Source: Batillaria attramentaria
Lineage: Eukaryota; Mollusca; Gastropoda; Batillariidae
Reading direction: 5' to 3'
Assembly: GCA_018292915.2 (NCBI GenBank)
Contig: JACVVK020000090.1
Coordinates: forward strand, 470,001-534,000
Length of the DNA: 64,000 bases
In this document: piece by piece, positions 52,850 to 63,925 of the stretch
Position numbering within the stretch: the first letter of the stretch is position 1
Layout of the letters: the number at the start of each line of letters is the position of its first letter
The notes under the pieces: generated by a model
What the model saw: the letters and a program-made list of their open reading frames with translations, nothing else
What the model was told of the DNA's origin: nothing
Database searches by the model: none
Position numbers and translations under genes: made by a program

Positions 52850-53216
52850 GTGTGTGTGTGTGTGTGTGCGCGCGCACAGAATATCCCTTTTGATGTCTCA
52901 CAGTATCGTCCTGGCGATGAATTGGGATGGGAGAGGGGTGCAGAGGTGGAGTGGGAGGGGCAGTTAGGTGGGCGTCGTGAGGAGAGGGGGGGGGGGGGTT
53001 GGCAGGGTGAGTATCACTTGTTTCTTATAACATAAATGATGTCGACGTCAACATATATGAAACTTGTGTTGTTGGTTCTGAATCCGGCGAGTGCTCGATG
53101 GTAAGCGCTGGAGAATTCGAGAGAGATGTTCAAAATGGCCACTGTAATAATGAAACTGCCTCAACGCTGTGTACTCCCAGTCCCCAAAAACAATCATTAT
53201 ATGGACATGTCTTATG

Positions 53217-53776
53217 TTACGGGGACCGACGCTCATCATTTATGTCGAAGTGCTCTGATACTGTGAGCGATACTCTGTCCTCGTGTTTCTTTTTGTGAGT
53301 ATGCACCCCCCGGGCGCACAGCCAGCAACAAGTGCACAGAAACAGCGCTGCCAGTGTACCCAGAATGATTCCTAGTAGAATCCATAGATCTTTCACATTG
53401 TCTCCGTCATCTTCCCTGGGTGTCTGTGATTTTCCTACAAGCTTGACCGTCACGTTCGCAGATCCCGCAGAGTTGCTGACGATCATGACGTACTCCCCGG
53501 CGTCTTTTGACGTCATATTCGATATGGTGACGTCACAGGCGGCCTTGAACTGCTGCTCAGGATCGTAGGCGGAGCAGTTGGTGGTGAATTTCTCGCAGCA
53601 TTCGAGGGGATGGTTCGGGACGTTCGAACTGCTGGTGCGGGTAGCTCGGATTATTTTGGCCACGAGGTCAGTCGCGGGGTTGGCTACAAAAAGCACGTGA
53701 AGCACGTGAGACGATGGTGACGAGTTCAGCTGGATGACGAAATGTTCTGTAGAATCGTCGTCCACACGAGGAGGGC
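53217..53776 (-). CDS. Receptor 1 terminal exon: Ig domain, transmembrane helix, short tail, stop
   Basis: Starts CPPRVDDDSTEHF. Contains DAGEYVMIVSNSAG (F-strand cysteine replaced), a transmembrane helix (WILLGIILGTLAALFLCTCC), a KKKHED stop-transfer segment and a tail ending DINDERRSP before TAA at 53217-53219. No tyrosine motif in the tail. Confidence 0.9.
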
Positions 53777-53860
53777 CTGTACAAAATTAATGAATAAATA
53801 AAATTTAATGAATAAATTTTTATCTTGGTACGTAATCTCTCTCTCTCTCTCTCTCTCTCT

Positions 53861-53916
<56 letters not shown>

Positions 53917-55521
53917 GTCACTAATTACTGTCACGGAGCCAACAGAAGTGTACTCGATGACGCGGTAACCACACTGAAAGCTCCAGTGTATTAACAGTCT
54001 TAGAATTTGAACGTTTGACCCTCGCGTGAAGTGTAAACAACATTGTATCGTCCTAAAGAGCTGTACCAATCCTCAAGACAGAGAATTCGAGCGTACAGGC
54101 GCACTCACGAGCGAAATTGTGTTTTTTAAAACATTGGTCCGTTTAGCAAAGACGGAAGTAGCCAAAATAATTATTTGATCATTTAAAAAAAAAAAAAAAT
54201 TCAACAGGTTGCGAGCGTGAAGAGCCTATTCCTGTTTCTATGCATGTCTGGGAATGAGGAAATCGAAAACAGACGACCATTTATATTCAAACTGGATGCG
54301 TCATATCAGTTAATCTAACTTACACAGGACACTCAGATCCACTACTTTGCTTCTATAAATCTCTCCCGCATTTGTAGCCTGGCACGTGTATCTTGCAGTG
54401 TCCTCGCATTCTGCGACACGTTGCGGTGAGTAGACGACGCGTGACGTATTTGTCTCGGCGACGAGTTCCAAATCGTGGTTGAACCGGCCTTTGGTGATGC
54501 AGATCTCGTCACTGATGTAAGTGCTGTCGCACTGAAAGACGAGTCTGTCGCCGTAGGTTATAGTAACGTTTCCACTTTGTGAGTTGACAGCAAATAGTGT
54601 GATGCTTTGGGCTGTGAACACACAGAGAGCCAGACAACAGTTTGTTAGGAGTAGTATCAAGGACCCTAGATCCTATTCATATTTTATAATCTGATCTTGT
54701 AGTCCAGTTACCATGGTAAAGAAAAAAATTAAGCTGCCCCAATCCCCCACCTCGCACCCCCACTCCCCATTAGTATCGTGAGAAGTGACCATTTACCCCT
54801 TAAGCCGGCTCTTAACTGGGCACTGCGGAGCGCCACAGTGCTGTCCACAGTTGTGACAGTTGTGATTTTGGGGGTTTCCCCCGCTGTGGCGTCATCACAG
54901 CAACGTGGATTTCAAATAGCCACAACGGTCACCGCGGTTTCCACAACAGATTCTGATTGGCTGTACTACGTCACTCGGCGTGCAAACCGTGCATGACGGA
55001 CAATCTTCAATGGGTTTGTCACCGAGCACCGCTGTGTTCAGTTTTTTTAGTTAGTAGACACAACGAGCGCAACGACTGTGATGTGCACGTGTTTCGCGCG
55101 CTGTGCCCAGTTAAGAGCAGGCCTTACCTTTAACACGAACAGTCGCTGTGGCTGATGACACCACCTGAAGCCGCCCGTTCCACAGGATTGTGCACGTGAA
55201 GCTCGAGGCTCCAGGCTGTACAATTTGTGTGCGGAGGGTAAGAGACGCTTGCCACATTGCTGCGCGTGTCTTGACTGAATCATTTTCGTCCAGCCACATC
55301 AAAGTACCGGGTGGATTGCCCATGTCGTCTGTCAGGCAAACGCAAGTGTATATCTGACCCTTTAACACAGACTGAGCGCAGTGTCGTAAGTGTGGAGCGG
55401 ATGGCGGCCTGATGTCTGAAAGAAAAATGGACGCTGCAGAGTTAAAGGCCCGACTTCCAACATTTCTATGATCACAGATAGGACAGAGGTGCTGTTTGGG
55501 TGGTGTCTGGCGTCGAACCAC

Positions 55522-55552
<31 letters not shown>

Positions 55553-58469
55553 CGTACATACATACATACACAACTGCATACAAACAAAAGCACATACATA
55601 CATACATGCGTACACAACTGCATACAAACATAAACACAAACACATAAACACGTACATACATACATACATACATACATACATACATACATACATACATACA
55701 TCACTGATACATACACTGAGTATACACTAATACACACATACATACATAACCATCACCATTGCAGTCCAAACAAGCAAAGCTGAACTAAACTGTCTGAGTA
55801 CGTGTGTGTGCGTGGTGTCTGCGCTGAATGATATCTGCCCTGGTTCAAGATGCAACAGAAGGTATTGTTACCTTGAACTATTACATTTAAACTCGCTGAC
55901 GACACGTCGGTGCGTCCCATCCACACAACCCTGCACGTGAACTTCGTTGACCCAGCTCGCTCCAGCTTCGTGATGAGGCGGCGTGACGTCACCCCATCCT
56001 TTCCTCGCGTCAAGCTGTTATTGTTCTTATCCAGCCACTCCAGGTGACCCGGTGGAAAGCCCGTGTTTTGCGCATAGCACGTGCAAGTGTATATTTGACC
56101 TTTTAGCTCTGACTGTGGACAGTTTCGCAGAAGGACAGGGGAAGGTGGCTTAGGCTCTGAGGAGGGGACACAAAAACAAACTAGTAAATAATCTTGACTG
56201 ACGTGGATCCACATAGCCGGTTGAGGGAAACACTTCTTGTAGTCATACGCATATCCAGGTCACTTAAAAAGGCGGAACATCGACATAAGCCCTACCTCAC
56301 ACACCCACACGCACGCACGCACACGGGGAGCCAGGTTGGCCGAATGTTAGAGCGTTGGACTTCTAATGCTCGGGTCGTGAGTTCGTATCCCGGCTGGGGC
56401 AAAATATTTGTGCTGGCTTTTTCATCGTTGCCCCGTCCTTGATATCACCCGTATGTGGTGGAAAAGGACGTTAAACTCCCAAACACCCACCCACCCACCC
56501 GCACGCACGCACGCACACACAGACACAGAAATACATACATACATACAGATGGAAGTCACAACAAATAAAGCTGAACCAAACTGTGTGAGTGCGTGCGTGC
56601 TGCGCTGAAAGTTTTCTTCCCTGGTTTGAGATACAACACGATGTCGATGGAATGCACAGTTACCTTGAACTATTACATTTACAGTCGCTGATGACACGTC
56701 GGTGCGGCCCAGCCACACAAGCCTGCACGTGAACTTCGTTGACCCAGCTTGCTCCAACTCCGTGATGAGAAGGAGTGACCTCACCCCATCCTCTCCTCGC
56801 GTCAAGCTGTTATTGTTCTTATCCACCCATTCCAGGTGCCCCGGAGGAGCGCCTGTGTTTTGCGCATAGCAGAAGCAAGTGTACACTTGACCCTTCAGCT
56901 CTGACCGTGGACACTTTCCCAGGAGGGCACCGGAAGGTGGCTTAGGCTCTGAGAAGGGGACAGAAAAACAAACGAGTACATAGGGGTGGATGGGTGTTTG
57001 GGAGTTTAACGTCCTTTTCCACCACGTAAGGGTGATATCAAAGACGGGGCAACGAGATAAAGGCCAGTAGAGAGATTTGGCCCCAGCTGGGATTCGAACT
57101 CACGACCCGAGCGTTGAGAGTCCAACGCTCTACCATTCGGCTATCCCGGCTCCCCAAACGAGTACATAATTATTACTGACGTGGATACACATAGCCGGTT
57201 GGCGAAATACTTCTTTTAGTCATACACATATCCGGGTCACGGACGAACGCGGAAAATCTACGGGGAGCCGGGGTGGTCGAATGGTCGAGCGTTGGACTTG
57301 TAATGCTCGGGTCGTGAGTTCGATCCCGGCTGGGGCCAAATATTTGTGCTGGCTTTTTCATCGTTGCCCCGTCTTTGATATCACCCGTATGTGGTGGAAA
57401 GGACGTTAAACCTCCAAATACCCACCCACCCCGGAAAATCTACCTCAGCCCTGAGGTAGAACGCATGCTGTCTCCAACCCAAACTGTTCACCAGAGACAT
57501 ACTGTGTTGTATAACAACACCCAACTTGAGTAACCAAAACATATTGGCATAAGTTTTTTTTTTTTTTTTTTTTTTTTTTTGGGGGGGGGGGGTAGTTTAT
57601 TGTGTGCTTCACCTTTTTAAACAACGAGCCTTACATGCCACTTCAGTCCACTCAAGGTGAAAAGGTAGATTCAGATACAGATAACTTTATTGTCCTTAAA
57701 ACAGGAAATTTGCCTTCGGTTTCACCGGCACGTAAAGATCATGAAATCACACAAGGAGTTTGGCCTATAAAATCTCTCTCTCTCTCTCTCTCTCTCATGC
57801 CTTCCCTCTCTCTCTCTCTCTCTCTCTCTCTCATGCCTCTAGCTGCAGCAGCACCAGAGTTGATAACTTACAAAAAAACTCCAGCAATAACAATAGTAAA
57901 ATCAGACTATATGACTAAAACATTTGTAAAAGACAGCTCGCCAAAGGAATGACGTACAAACTAAGCATCACGAATTCAACACACTTATTGCACAGGGTAG
58001 GAACGACTTTTTAAACAGGTTAAAACGCTGTTGTACCTTGGACTTGAACAGTGACAGCGGCTGAGGACACGTTGCTGAGGCCCATCCACACAATCCTGCA
58101 CGTGAACTTTGTGGACCCAGCTTCCAGAAGCGTTGTGCTGATGATAAGTGATGTCACCGCATCCTGTCCTCGCCCCACGCGTTGGCCGTCATTATCCACC
58201 CATTCCAGGTGACCCGGAGGAGAGCCAGTGTTTTGTACAGTACAGGTACACGTGTAATTGTCGCCTTTAAACACTGACCTCTTGCAGTCTCTCGGCAGGT
58301 CGACACGTGGTGGTGGTATGATATCTGAAGAGGCGATAGAAAGAGAACTTGTACCGGTCAGTGACTTAGATTAATACAAACTCGGTCTGGTGTAGTATTT
58401 CAGACTCAACACGTGCGCTATCGAGGATACAAAGGTATTTCCCAGCCGGTCCCTGTGGGTGTTTTGCCG

Positions 58470-58508
<39 letters not shown>

Positions 58509-59580
58509 CGTTTGAGATACAACGCGAAGTCGAATAAATGCATTGTTACCTTGAACTGTTACATTTACAGCCGAGGATGACACGTTGGTGCGGCCCAGCC
58601 ACACAATCCTGCACGTGAACTTCGTTAACCCAGCTCGCTCCAGCTTGATGCTGAGGCGAAGTGAATACATCCCGTTCTGTCCTCGCTTCAAGCTTTTATT
58701 GTTGTTATCCAGCCACTCCAGGTGACCCGGGGGAACGCCGGTCTCTTGTACAAAACAGGTGCAGTTGTATATTTGACCCTTTAGCGCTGACTTTGGGCAC
58801 TTTCCCAGGAAAGAGACACGGGAAGGTGGCTTAGCCTCTGAAAAAGGGATAGGAAAAAAACAAAGGTTAGATAGTCAGTTAGTTAGTTAGGGCTTAACGC
58901 CGCGCAAGCAACTCCCTTCCTGTCAAGTCCATGAAAACAAGGACATGAAAATTTCCACGTTAAAACAAGATGTAAGTGTATATTAAAAATCTACTGATCT
59001 TAAATGAGAAAAATCCTTAGAACATGAGAGGTCAATGGAAGACTAGATAGAAGGGAAAAAAAAAACCAAAACAAAACTAGTACATATAAGAAGAAGAAGA
59101 AGAATGGATATACATAAAACGCTTATACAATATTAGGAAAAAGTAAGGTAAAATGAAATTTAAAAAAAGCATGAAAATAATGCCAGAGAGAACACTAAAA
59201 GACAGCAGTTGTCACCCCCCCCCCCCCCCCACACACACACACACACACTATTTTCACACACTCTAACATCCAATTTGTCAGGTGCAGCGACTAAACGTAC
59301 ACATAAGCAGAGTGGTGTGGGTGGGTGTTTGTGGGTTTAACGTCCTTTTCCAGCACATACGGGTGATATCAGAGACGGGGCAACGATGAAAAAGCCAGCA
59401 CAAATATTTGGCCCCAGCCGGGATGCGAACTCACGGCCCGAGCATTAGAAGTTCAACGCTCTACCATTCGGCCACCCCGGCTCCCCTACACATGAAGAGA
59501 CTCAGACGGAGTTAAGGAAAAAAAAAAAAAAAAAAAGCTTAAGCAACAAACATTTAACATTTTAACAAAAACGTACTGAA

Positions 59581-59642
<62 letters not shown>

Positions 59643-60316
59643 CTAGCGGGTGTTGTGTGCTGCAGGGGAAGACTTGCCACTGCGATCTTTCTCGGTCAGT
59701 GTCAAAACGCAGACTAAGCTGTGAAATCAGCTCCCCGTGGCTTTTATAGGGGTTTCAGGGACGCTGGAAACTGTAACTGTGACAGTTGACTGCATTCTGC
59801 CGAGTCGAATAGTTTTTGTTGTGTTGTGTTGTGTTGTGTTGTGTTGTGTTGTGTTGTGTTGAGATTTCAGTTCTTTAAGTCGAAGGTGAAAAGGTAATTG
59901 CTCTACCTTTGACGCGAACACTGAAAGTCATGGAGGTAAGGTTCTCGAGATTCATCCACACAAGACTGCACTTGAACCTCCAACTCCCAGCTTTGGGAAA
60001 CGTTTTGCTGAGAAGAAGTGTCTTCACCCCATAGTTTGCTCTTACAATGCGACGCCCGTTTTGGTCATCCCATTCCAGGAAGCCCGGGGGAAAGCCAGCG
60101 TCGCTTACGCAACATTCGCACGTGTATGTTTCTCCTTGATAGACACTAAACGGGCAACCTGGTATCGTGTGGGCAACGAGTGACGGTGGCCTTATATCTG
60201 AGGAGGGGACAGAAATTGAGAGGTTTGTACTGGTCAGTACTTGGGTTCACACACACTTCGTGTGGTGTAGTATTTCAGAACCAGCACGTGCGCTGTCGAG
60301 GATACAAAGGTATTGC

Positions 60317-60380
<64 letters not shown>

Positions 60381-60414
60381 CGCTTGTGCCTGTCGACTGT
60401 ACGTGTGTAAGTGC

Positions 60415-60470
<56 letters not shown>

Positions 60471-60489
60471 AGTGTACGTGTATGAGTGC

Positions 60490-60554
<65 letters not shown>

Positions 60555-63500
60555 TGTGGAGAGAGAGAGAGGTGTAGACATGTATGAGCTTTTTTCCGTT
60601 GGGTTTTTTTTTTTTTTTTTTTTTCCACTTAAAACAAATTCCCCTGATTGGAATGCTAAAGATATTTGAATCTGAATTTAAATTTCAAGCTATGGAGCTG
60701 CCGTACCTCTGTCAATACCGTCCGCTCTATCTTGGGAGACATTCTTGTTGTAGGCGACGTAGCCCCATGGTAGGCAAACGGACTTCCCCGGCCCGACTAG
60801 AAACGAAAAAATGGTGCACAGTCGTTCCTACCGGCCAATGAAAGATGAGGCTTTTGCACATCCACGGTTAATGTGTCCGGTAAATGCCTGCAGGTAAACA
60901 CGACGAATGACTCCTTCTTTCTATTTTTAGAACAAATTAAGACCAACCCGTTTAAAAAGAAAGAAGGAAAGAAACACAACCGGCCCCCGTAGTGTAGTGG
61001 TTAGCGCTTCGGACCATGCACCGGGAGACCCGGATTCGAGTCCCAGCCAAGGCAAGCGGGGTTTTTCCTACCTAAGTCGGCTCCTACCCAGAGCGGGTGT
61101 GCTATGGGCCCAATGGGGAGGCTGTTGCTACACAGCCGAGATTCACCCACTTCACGGGTGCGACTTTGGGGGTGCTCCCCTTGGTATGACACGTCTTATG
61201 ATGTGGATTATTACACGGCCGGCACCGCAGGTGCCGTAGTTCCCGGGCCTGGTTAATGCCGGGATATTTATGACAGGAAGCGTGGAATGCGGCCCTGTCC
61301 CGCAGTCCTAAACCACACGGACCTCCATAGCATCATCTTACCATCATCCTCATCTCCATCATCATGCATAATAAAAATTGCCCCAGCTTCCGAGCTTTTC
61401 GAGGGTTCTACCCATTACCTGGGAGGAACACCACTGGAACTGGCACCCCCCCCCCCCCCCAAAAAAAAAAAAAAAAAAAAACTGTAACGTTGGACAAAGG
61501 ATGCAAATTGGTCTACGGGGCGGTATAAGCCCAGGACATGCAGGAGACGCTGCACCTTCATGCTAATTTCTCGAACCCCCGAATACAAAAAAGGGTAGAA
61601 AACAAATAGCAATTACAACTAGGTAAAAGAAAGATAAATACGCGCTTTTACAGCAAATATTGGAAATTATCATCTGCTAGGCGCAATAAACCAGTTCGCA
61701 GCATATGCCAAACATTCCTTATTCCTAGCTACTGGTGGTGGAGACGTGACTGAGGGGCTTAAAAAGAAGAAATATAGATGAAAGGGCCGAGCTTAGAAAT
61801 CAGATGAGAGGTGACAGAGCGGATAAATTCTGGAGGTTTCAAAGAGAAACAGGCGAATGGGCTGGTGAGGGACAGACCGAGCGAGAGAGAGAGGAAAATT
61901 CCTTATTTGCCAATGAAGACAACATGCCTGGGATGCAGTTGGAAAAAAGACCGCTCCAACACGGATCCTTCCCGCCGTGAGGCGGTTTGGGAAAACAACG
62001 CACCAAAGAGGGGTGCGTTGTGAAAGTCCTCAACTTGACAGGTGTTCAACAGCACCAGCAGGGCGCTGCGAACAAAGCCCGCCAGGGTGAAGACCAGGTG
62101 GGGGGAAATCCAGTGAAGTCGGCCTTCAGAAACGACCCTCAGATGTCTCACTGGACCAAGGGTCAGCAGACACCCGCTTACCGACCTCCCCTCGGAGGAG
62201 ATTTTTAGAGAGCAAAAGACAGGTGAAAGGACCGAGGGAGGCAGAAATAAGAGTAAAGAAAGAGCAAAAGGGGTGGGCAAGTTCAGCGAAATCAGCCCCG
62301 CCGCGTGAAGGCGAGCCCATGGGGCCCACTGCTTTCTGGAAACGAAATAGAGGTCAGAACGAAAACAGGTTAGCTGAAATGCAAACTTTGCTTCGAATAC
62401 TAATCCCCTGACTAATGAAGAGGCTGTATTTCTTGAGAGGAAATGGGGTTTCTTCTACTACATGAGACAATTTTTTAAATATCTTTTTAAGGGTTGGTTT
62501 CATTTCTTCGAAAAAAAAAAAAGTGACATCATTCGTCGTATTTGCTTGTAGGTATTTACCGGAAAAACTAAAAGCCTGATCTTTCATTTGGTTCCAAAAT
62601 TGGCCGGAAGGAACGACTGTGAGATGTCAGCAAGATTCATCTGCAGCCCTATGACTTTCGTCCGTCAAGGCAGTGGCCATGAGTGACCTAGCGTGCGAAC
62701 GGCTTGTACCCGTGACACGCCGCCTGTCCTCTCCCCCCCCCCTCCCCCACACACACACCCACCACCCGGCAAGCCACACCCAATCCAAGCCCTCAGAGAC
62801 TTCCAGACGACTATCTTACTAGGCCATCAGTCGTGACCAGGAGAACTTGCAGGTCGCACGTAGAACTTCTCCCTAGCAGTTCCTATCTCAACATTGGACC
62901 ACAACAAGTAGAAGCACTTACTACACGTACAAACCATACGAGTTACCGCCGGAGGCTCGGTAGCTACGGCAAAACAAAACAAAAAAAAATTGAAACGCCT
63001 AGTGGTTTATTTCGTGGTAAACCATTCGAACTTAATCATCTACGTTCTACTTCTCAGTCCTACCTGCTGCCATGACTTGATACGACTGGCCTGAAATCTG
63101 GTCTGCTTGTGAATCTGTGGACACACCGACACAGGTTGGGTGGGTGGGTGTTTGGGAGTTTAACGTCTTTTTCCACCACATAGGGTGATATCAAAGACGG
63201 GGCAACGACGAAAAAAACAGCACAAATATTTGACCCCAACCGGGATCGAACTCACGACCCGAGCATTAGAAGTCCAACGCTCTACCATTCGACCACCAGC
63301 CGGGATCGAACTCACGACCCGAGCATTAGAAGTCCAACGCTCTACCATTCGACCACCCCGGCTCCCCACACACCGACACAGAGCTGCAACTTAATGTGTG
63401 TTGTTGCTGTTGATGATGATGATGATGATGATGATGGCAGTTTCATTTCATATCTGCTCATTCCTCTTCTCTTGTTCAATATTACAATTCAGGTGGGCTT

Positions 63501-63719
63501 CATATTTTAAAATTTAAAACTGCATGTATATTTTTTCACATTCTCACCAAATTCCAGTGTTCCGACATATTTTGGGGTTCCCGGGTAGATGTCGACGGTG
63601 TAGTTGGACGTACCCAAGCTTGGCGCTGTGTTCAGGTGACAAGTGCCAGACTTGTACACCCGATTCTCTTCAATGAAGGGTTTGGTGTGGAACTTCACAG
63701 ACCTCCCGTCCACTTCCTC
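53217..63719 (-). CDS. Type I membrane receptor with six cysteine-rich Ig exons, short tail (3' part, 9 exons)
   Basis: Exons 63548-63719, 59907-60197, 58550-58837, 58037-58324, 56664-56948, 55872-56156, 55128-55415, 54324-54611 and 53217-53776 form one frame of 914 codons and a TAA stop. Order: second half of an Ig domain; six consecutive single-exon Ig-like domains of 95-97 codons, each phase 1 to 1; one classical Ig domain (54324-54611); then an Ig domain, transmembrane helix and cytoplasmic tail of about 33 residues without tyrosine. The six repeats share a pattern of CP-x-S-x-x-KG, YTC-x-C, PPG-x-LEW and KFTC. Cell-surface recognition or adhesion is the expected role. The 5' end lies outside the window. 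No specific orthologue recognised. Confidence 0.88.
54324..54611 (-). CDS. Receptor 1 exon: classical Ig domain
   Basis: 96 codons between TGTTCACAG and CCTGT|GTAAGT. Contains DRLVFQCDS and DTARYTCQATNAGE, the normal B- and F-strand cysteines. The open frame reads back through the acceptor into leucine-rich intron sequence that mimics a signal peptide, but there is no ATG there and phase 1 continues from the previous exon. Confidence 0.87.
54796..55124. mobile_element. Related Harbinger-like MITE at an exon boundary
   Basis: TIRs CCGGCTCTTAACTGGGCAC and inverse GTGCCCAGTTAAGAGCAGG, similar to 43774-44240. Its right end abuts the splice donor of exon 55128-55415. Confidence 0.68.
55128..55415 (-). 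CDS. Receptor 1 exon: cysteine-rich Ig repeat 6
   Basis: 96 codons: LRHCAQSVLKGQIYTCVC, GNPPGTLMWLDEND, SFTCTILWNGR. The donor AAAG|GTAAGGCC lies at the very end of an inverted-repeat element occupying 54796-55124. Confidence 0.88.
55525..55745. repeat. (CATA)n array
   Basis: Tetranucleotide array with two CAACTGCATACAAACA interruptions, in the intron between Ig repeats 5 and 6. Confidence 0.93.
55872..56156 (-). CDS. Receptor 1 exon: cysteine-rich Ig repeat 5
   Basis: 95 codons: LRNCPQSELKGQIYTCTC, GFPPGHLEWLDKNNNSL, KFTCRVVWMGRTDVSS. Donor CAAG|GTAACA. Recent duplicate of repeat 4. Confidence 0.9.
56323..56504 (+). mobile_element. SINE-1, full length
   Basis: In the intron between Ig repeats 4 and 5 of receptor 1. 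Flanked by duplicated (CACG)n sequence, GCACGCACGCACGCACAC. Confidence 0.86.
56664..56948 (-). CDS. Receptor 1 exon: cysteine-rich Ig repeat 4
   Basis: 95 codons: LGKCPRSELKGQVYTCFC, GAPPGHLEWVDKNNNSL, KFTCRLVWLGRTDVSS. Very close to repeat 5, including flanking intron sequence. Confidence 0.9.
56983..57155 (-). mobile_element. SINE-1, full length
   Basis: Flanked by the perfect 13-bp repeat AAACGAGTACATA. Absent from the equivalent site of the duplicated intron near 56185. Confidence 0.9.
57261..57433 (+). mobile_element. SINE-1, full length
   Basis: Flanked by the perfect 12-bp repeat CGGAAAATCTAC. The duplicated sister site near 56270-56300 lacks it. Confidence 0.9.
58037..58324 (-). CDS. 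Receptor 1 exon: cysteine-rich Ig repeat 3
   Basis: 96 codons: RDCKRSVFKGDNYTCTC, GSPPGHLEWVDNDG, KFTCRIVWMGLSNVSS. Donor CAAG|GTACAA. Confidence 0.88.
58550..58837 (-). CDS. Receptor 1 exon: cysteine-rich Ig repeat 2
   Basis: 96 codons: LGKCPKSALKGQIYNCTC, GVPPGHLEWLDNNN, KFTCRIVWLGRTNVSS. Donor CAAG|GTAACA. Confidence 0.88.
59310..59486 (-). mobile_element. SINE-1, full length
   Basis: Complete copy in an intron of receptor 1, with an imperfect direct repeat around TACACATAAG / TACACATGAAG. Confidence 0.85.
59582..59641. repeat. (GT)n microsatellite
   Basis: Pure run in a receptor 1 intron. Confidence 0.95.
59815..59862. repeat. (TGTTG)n pentanucleotide array
   Basis: About nine units just downstream of exon 59907-60197. 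Confidence 0.92.
59907..60197 (-). CDS. Receptor 1 exon: cysteine-rich Ig repeat 1
   Basis: 97 codons. Contains IPGCPFSVYQGETYTCECC, GFPPGFLEWDDQNG and WRFKCSLVWMN. The most divergent of the six repeats. Acceptor CTCCTCAG, donor AAAG|GTAGAG. Confidence 0.87.
60319..60570. repeat. Triplicated (GT)n block
   Basis: Three (GT)n runs separated by near-identical GTACGTGTATGAGTGCCTCT-type spacers, a higher-order repeat of about 70-90 bp. Confidence 0.9.
60980..61485 (+). mobile_element. SINE-2, full-length copy
   Basis: Head GGCCCCCGTAGTGTAGTGGT, complete body, and a 3' end converted to runs of C and A. In the first intron of the visible receptor 1 part. Confidence 0.85.
61486..63135. other. Intron of receptor 1, unique sequence
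   Basis: No family match. Frames on both strands (for example minus 61903-62280) lack recognisable domains and good splice context. Confidence 0.45.
63136..63367 (-). mobile_element. SINE-1 with duplicated tRNA head
   Basis: The body is normal, but about 60 bp of the tRNA head (A box to B box) is present twice in tandem at 63238-63297 and 63298-63357. Flanked by the perfect repeat ACACACCGACACAG. Confidence 0.88.
63548..63719 (-). CDS. Receptor 1 exon: second half of an Ig domain
   Basis: Acceptor TTTCTACCAG, donor TTTG|GTGAGA, phases 0 to 1. Encodes YKSGTCHLNTAPSLGTSNYT. The first half should lie beyond 64000. Confidence 0.75.
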
Positions 63720-63835
63720 CTGGTAGAAAGACAAAACGTTCAAGCAGGACATTTTGTGATGAGCGTTTTACCGGCGTACGGACAGACATTGAGCGTGGTG
63801 TCAAGTTTGGTGTTTGTTTGGAGTACTCTGTTTTG

Positions 63836-63925
63836 CGAGTGTGCTAGTCTGTAGTGATTTTTGTTGTCACGAAAAAGTGTGATTTTCGTGATTTTTGTAT
63901 TTGGTAGGGCAAGGTACGTGCCAGG
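63836..63925. repeat. Dispersed short repeat, copy 2
   Basis: GTGTGCTAGTCTGTAGTGAT, TTGTTGTCACGAAAAAG, GGTAGGGCAAGGTACGTGCC. Matches 39650-39735. Confidence 0.65.

Larger units (their letters stand above)
49391..53216. other. Region between receptor 1 and receptor 2
   Basis: Contains (GA)n and a LINE tail (49654-49950), a unique segment at 50055-51500 with unexplained minus-strand frames, SINE-1 52145-52311, a minisatellite and (GT)n. The signal-peptide exon of receptor 2 is expected here but was not found. Confidence 0.5.

Noticed and set aside
54612..54660. Leucine-rich start suggesting a signal peptide and new gene start
   Set aside because: No ATG; the sequence is the intron end before acceptor TGTTCACAG, and the phase-1 join to the previous Ig exon is perfect.
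61903..62280. Minus-strand frame with hydrophobic N-terminus
   Set aside because: No domain, no splice support, lies in a receptor 1 intron, and overlapping plus-strand frames look equally random.
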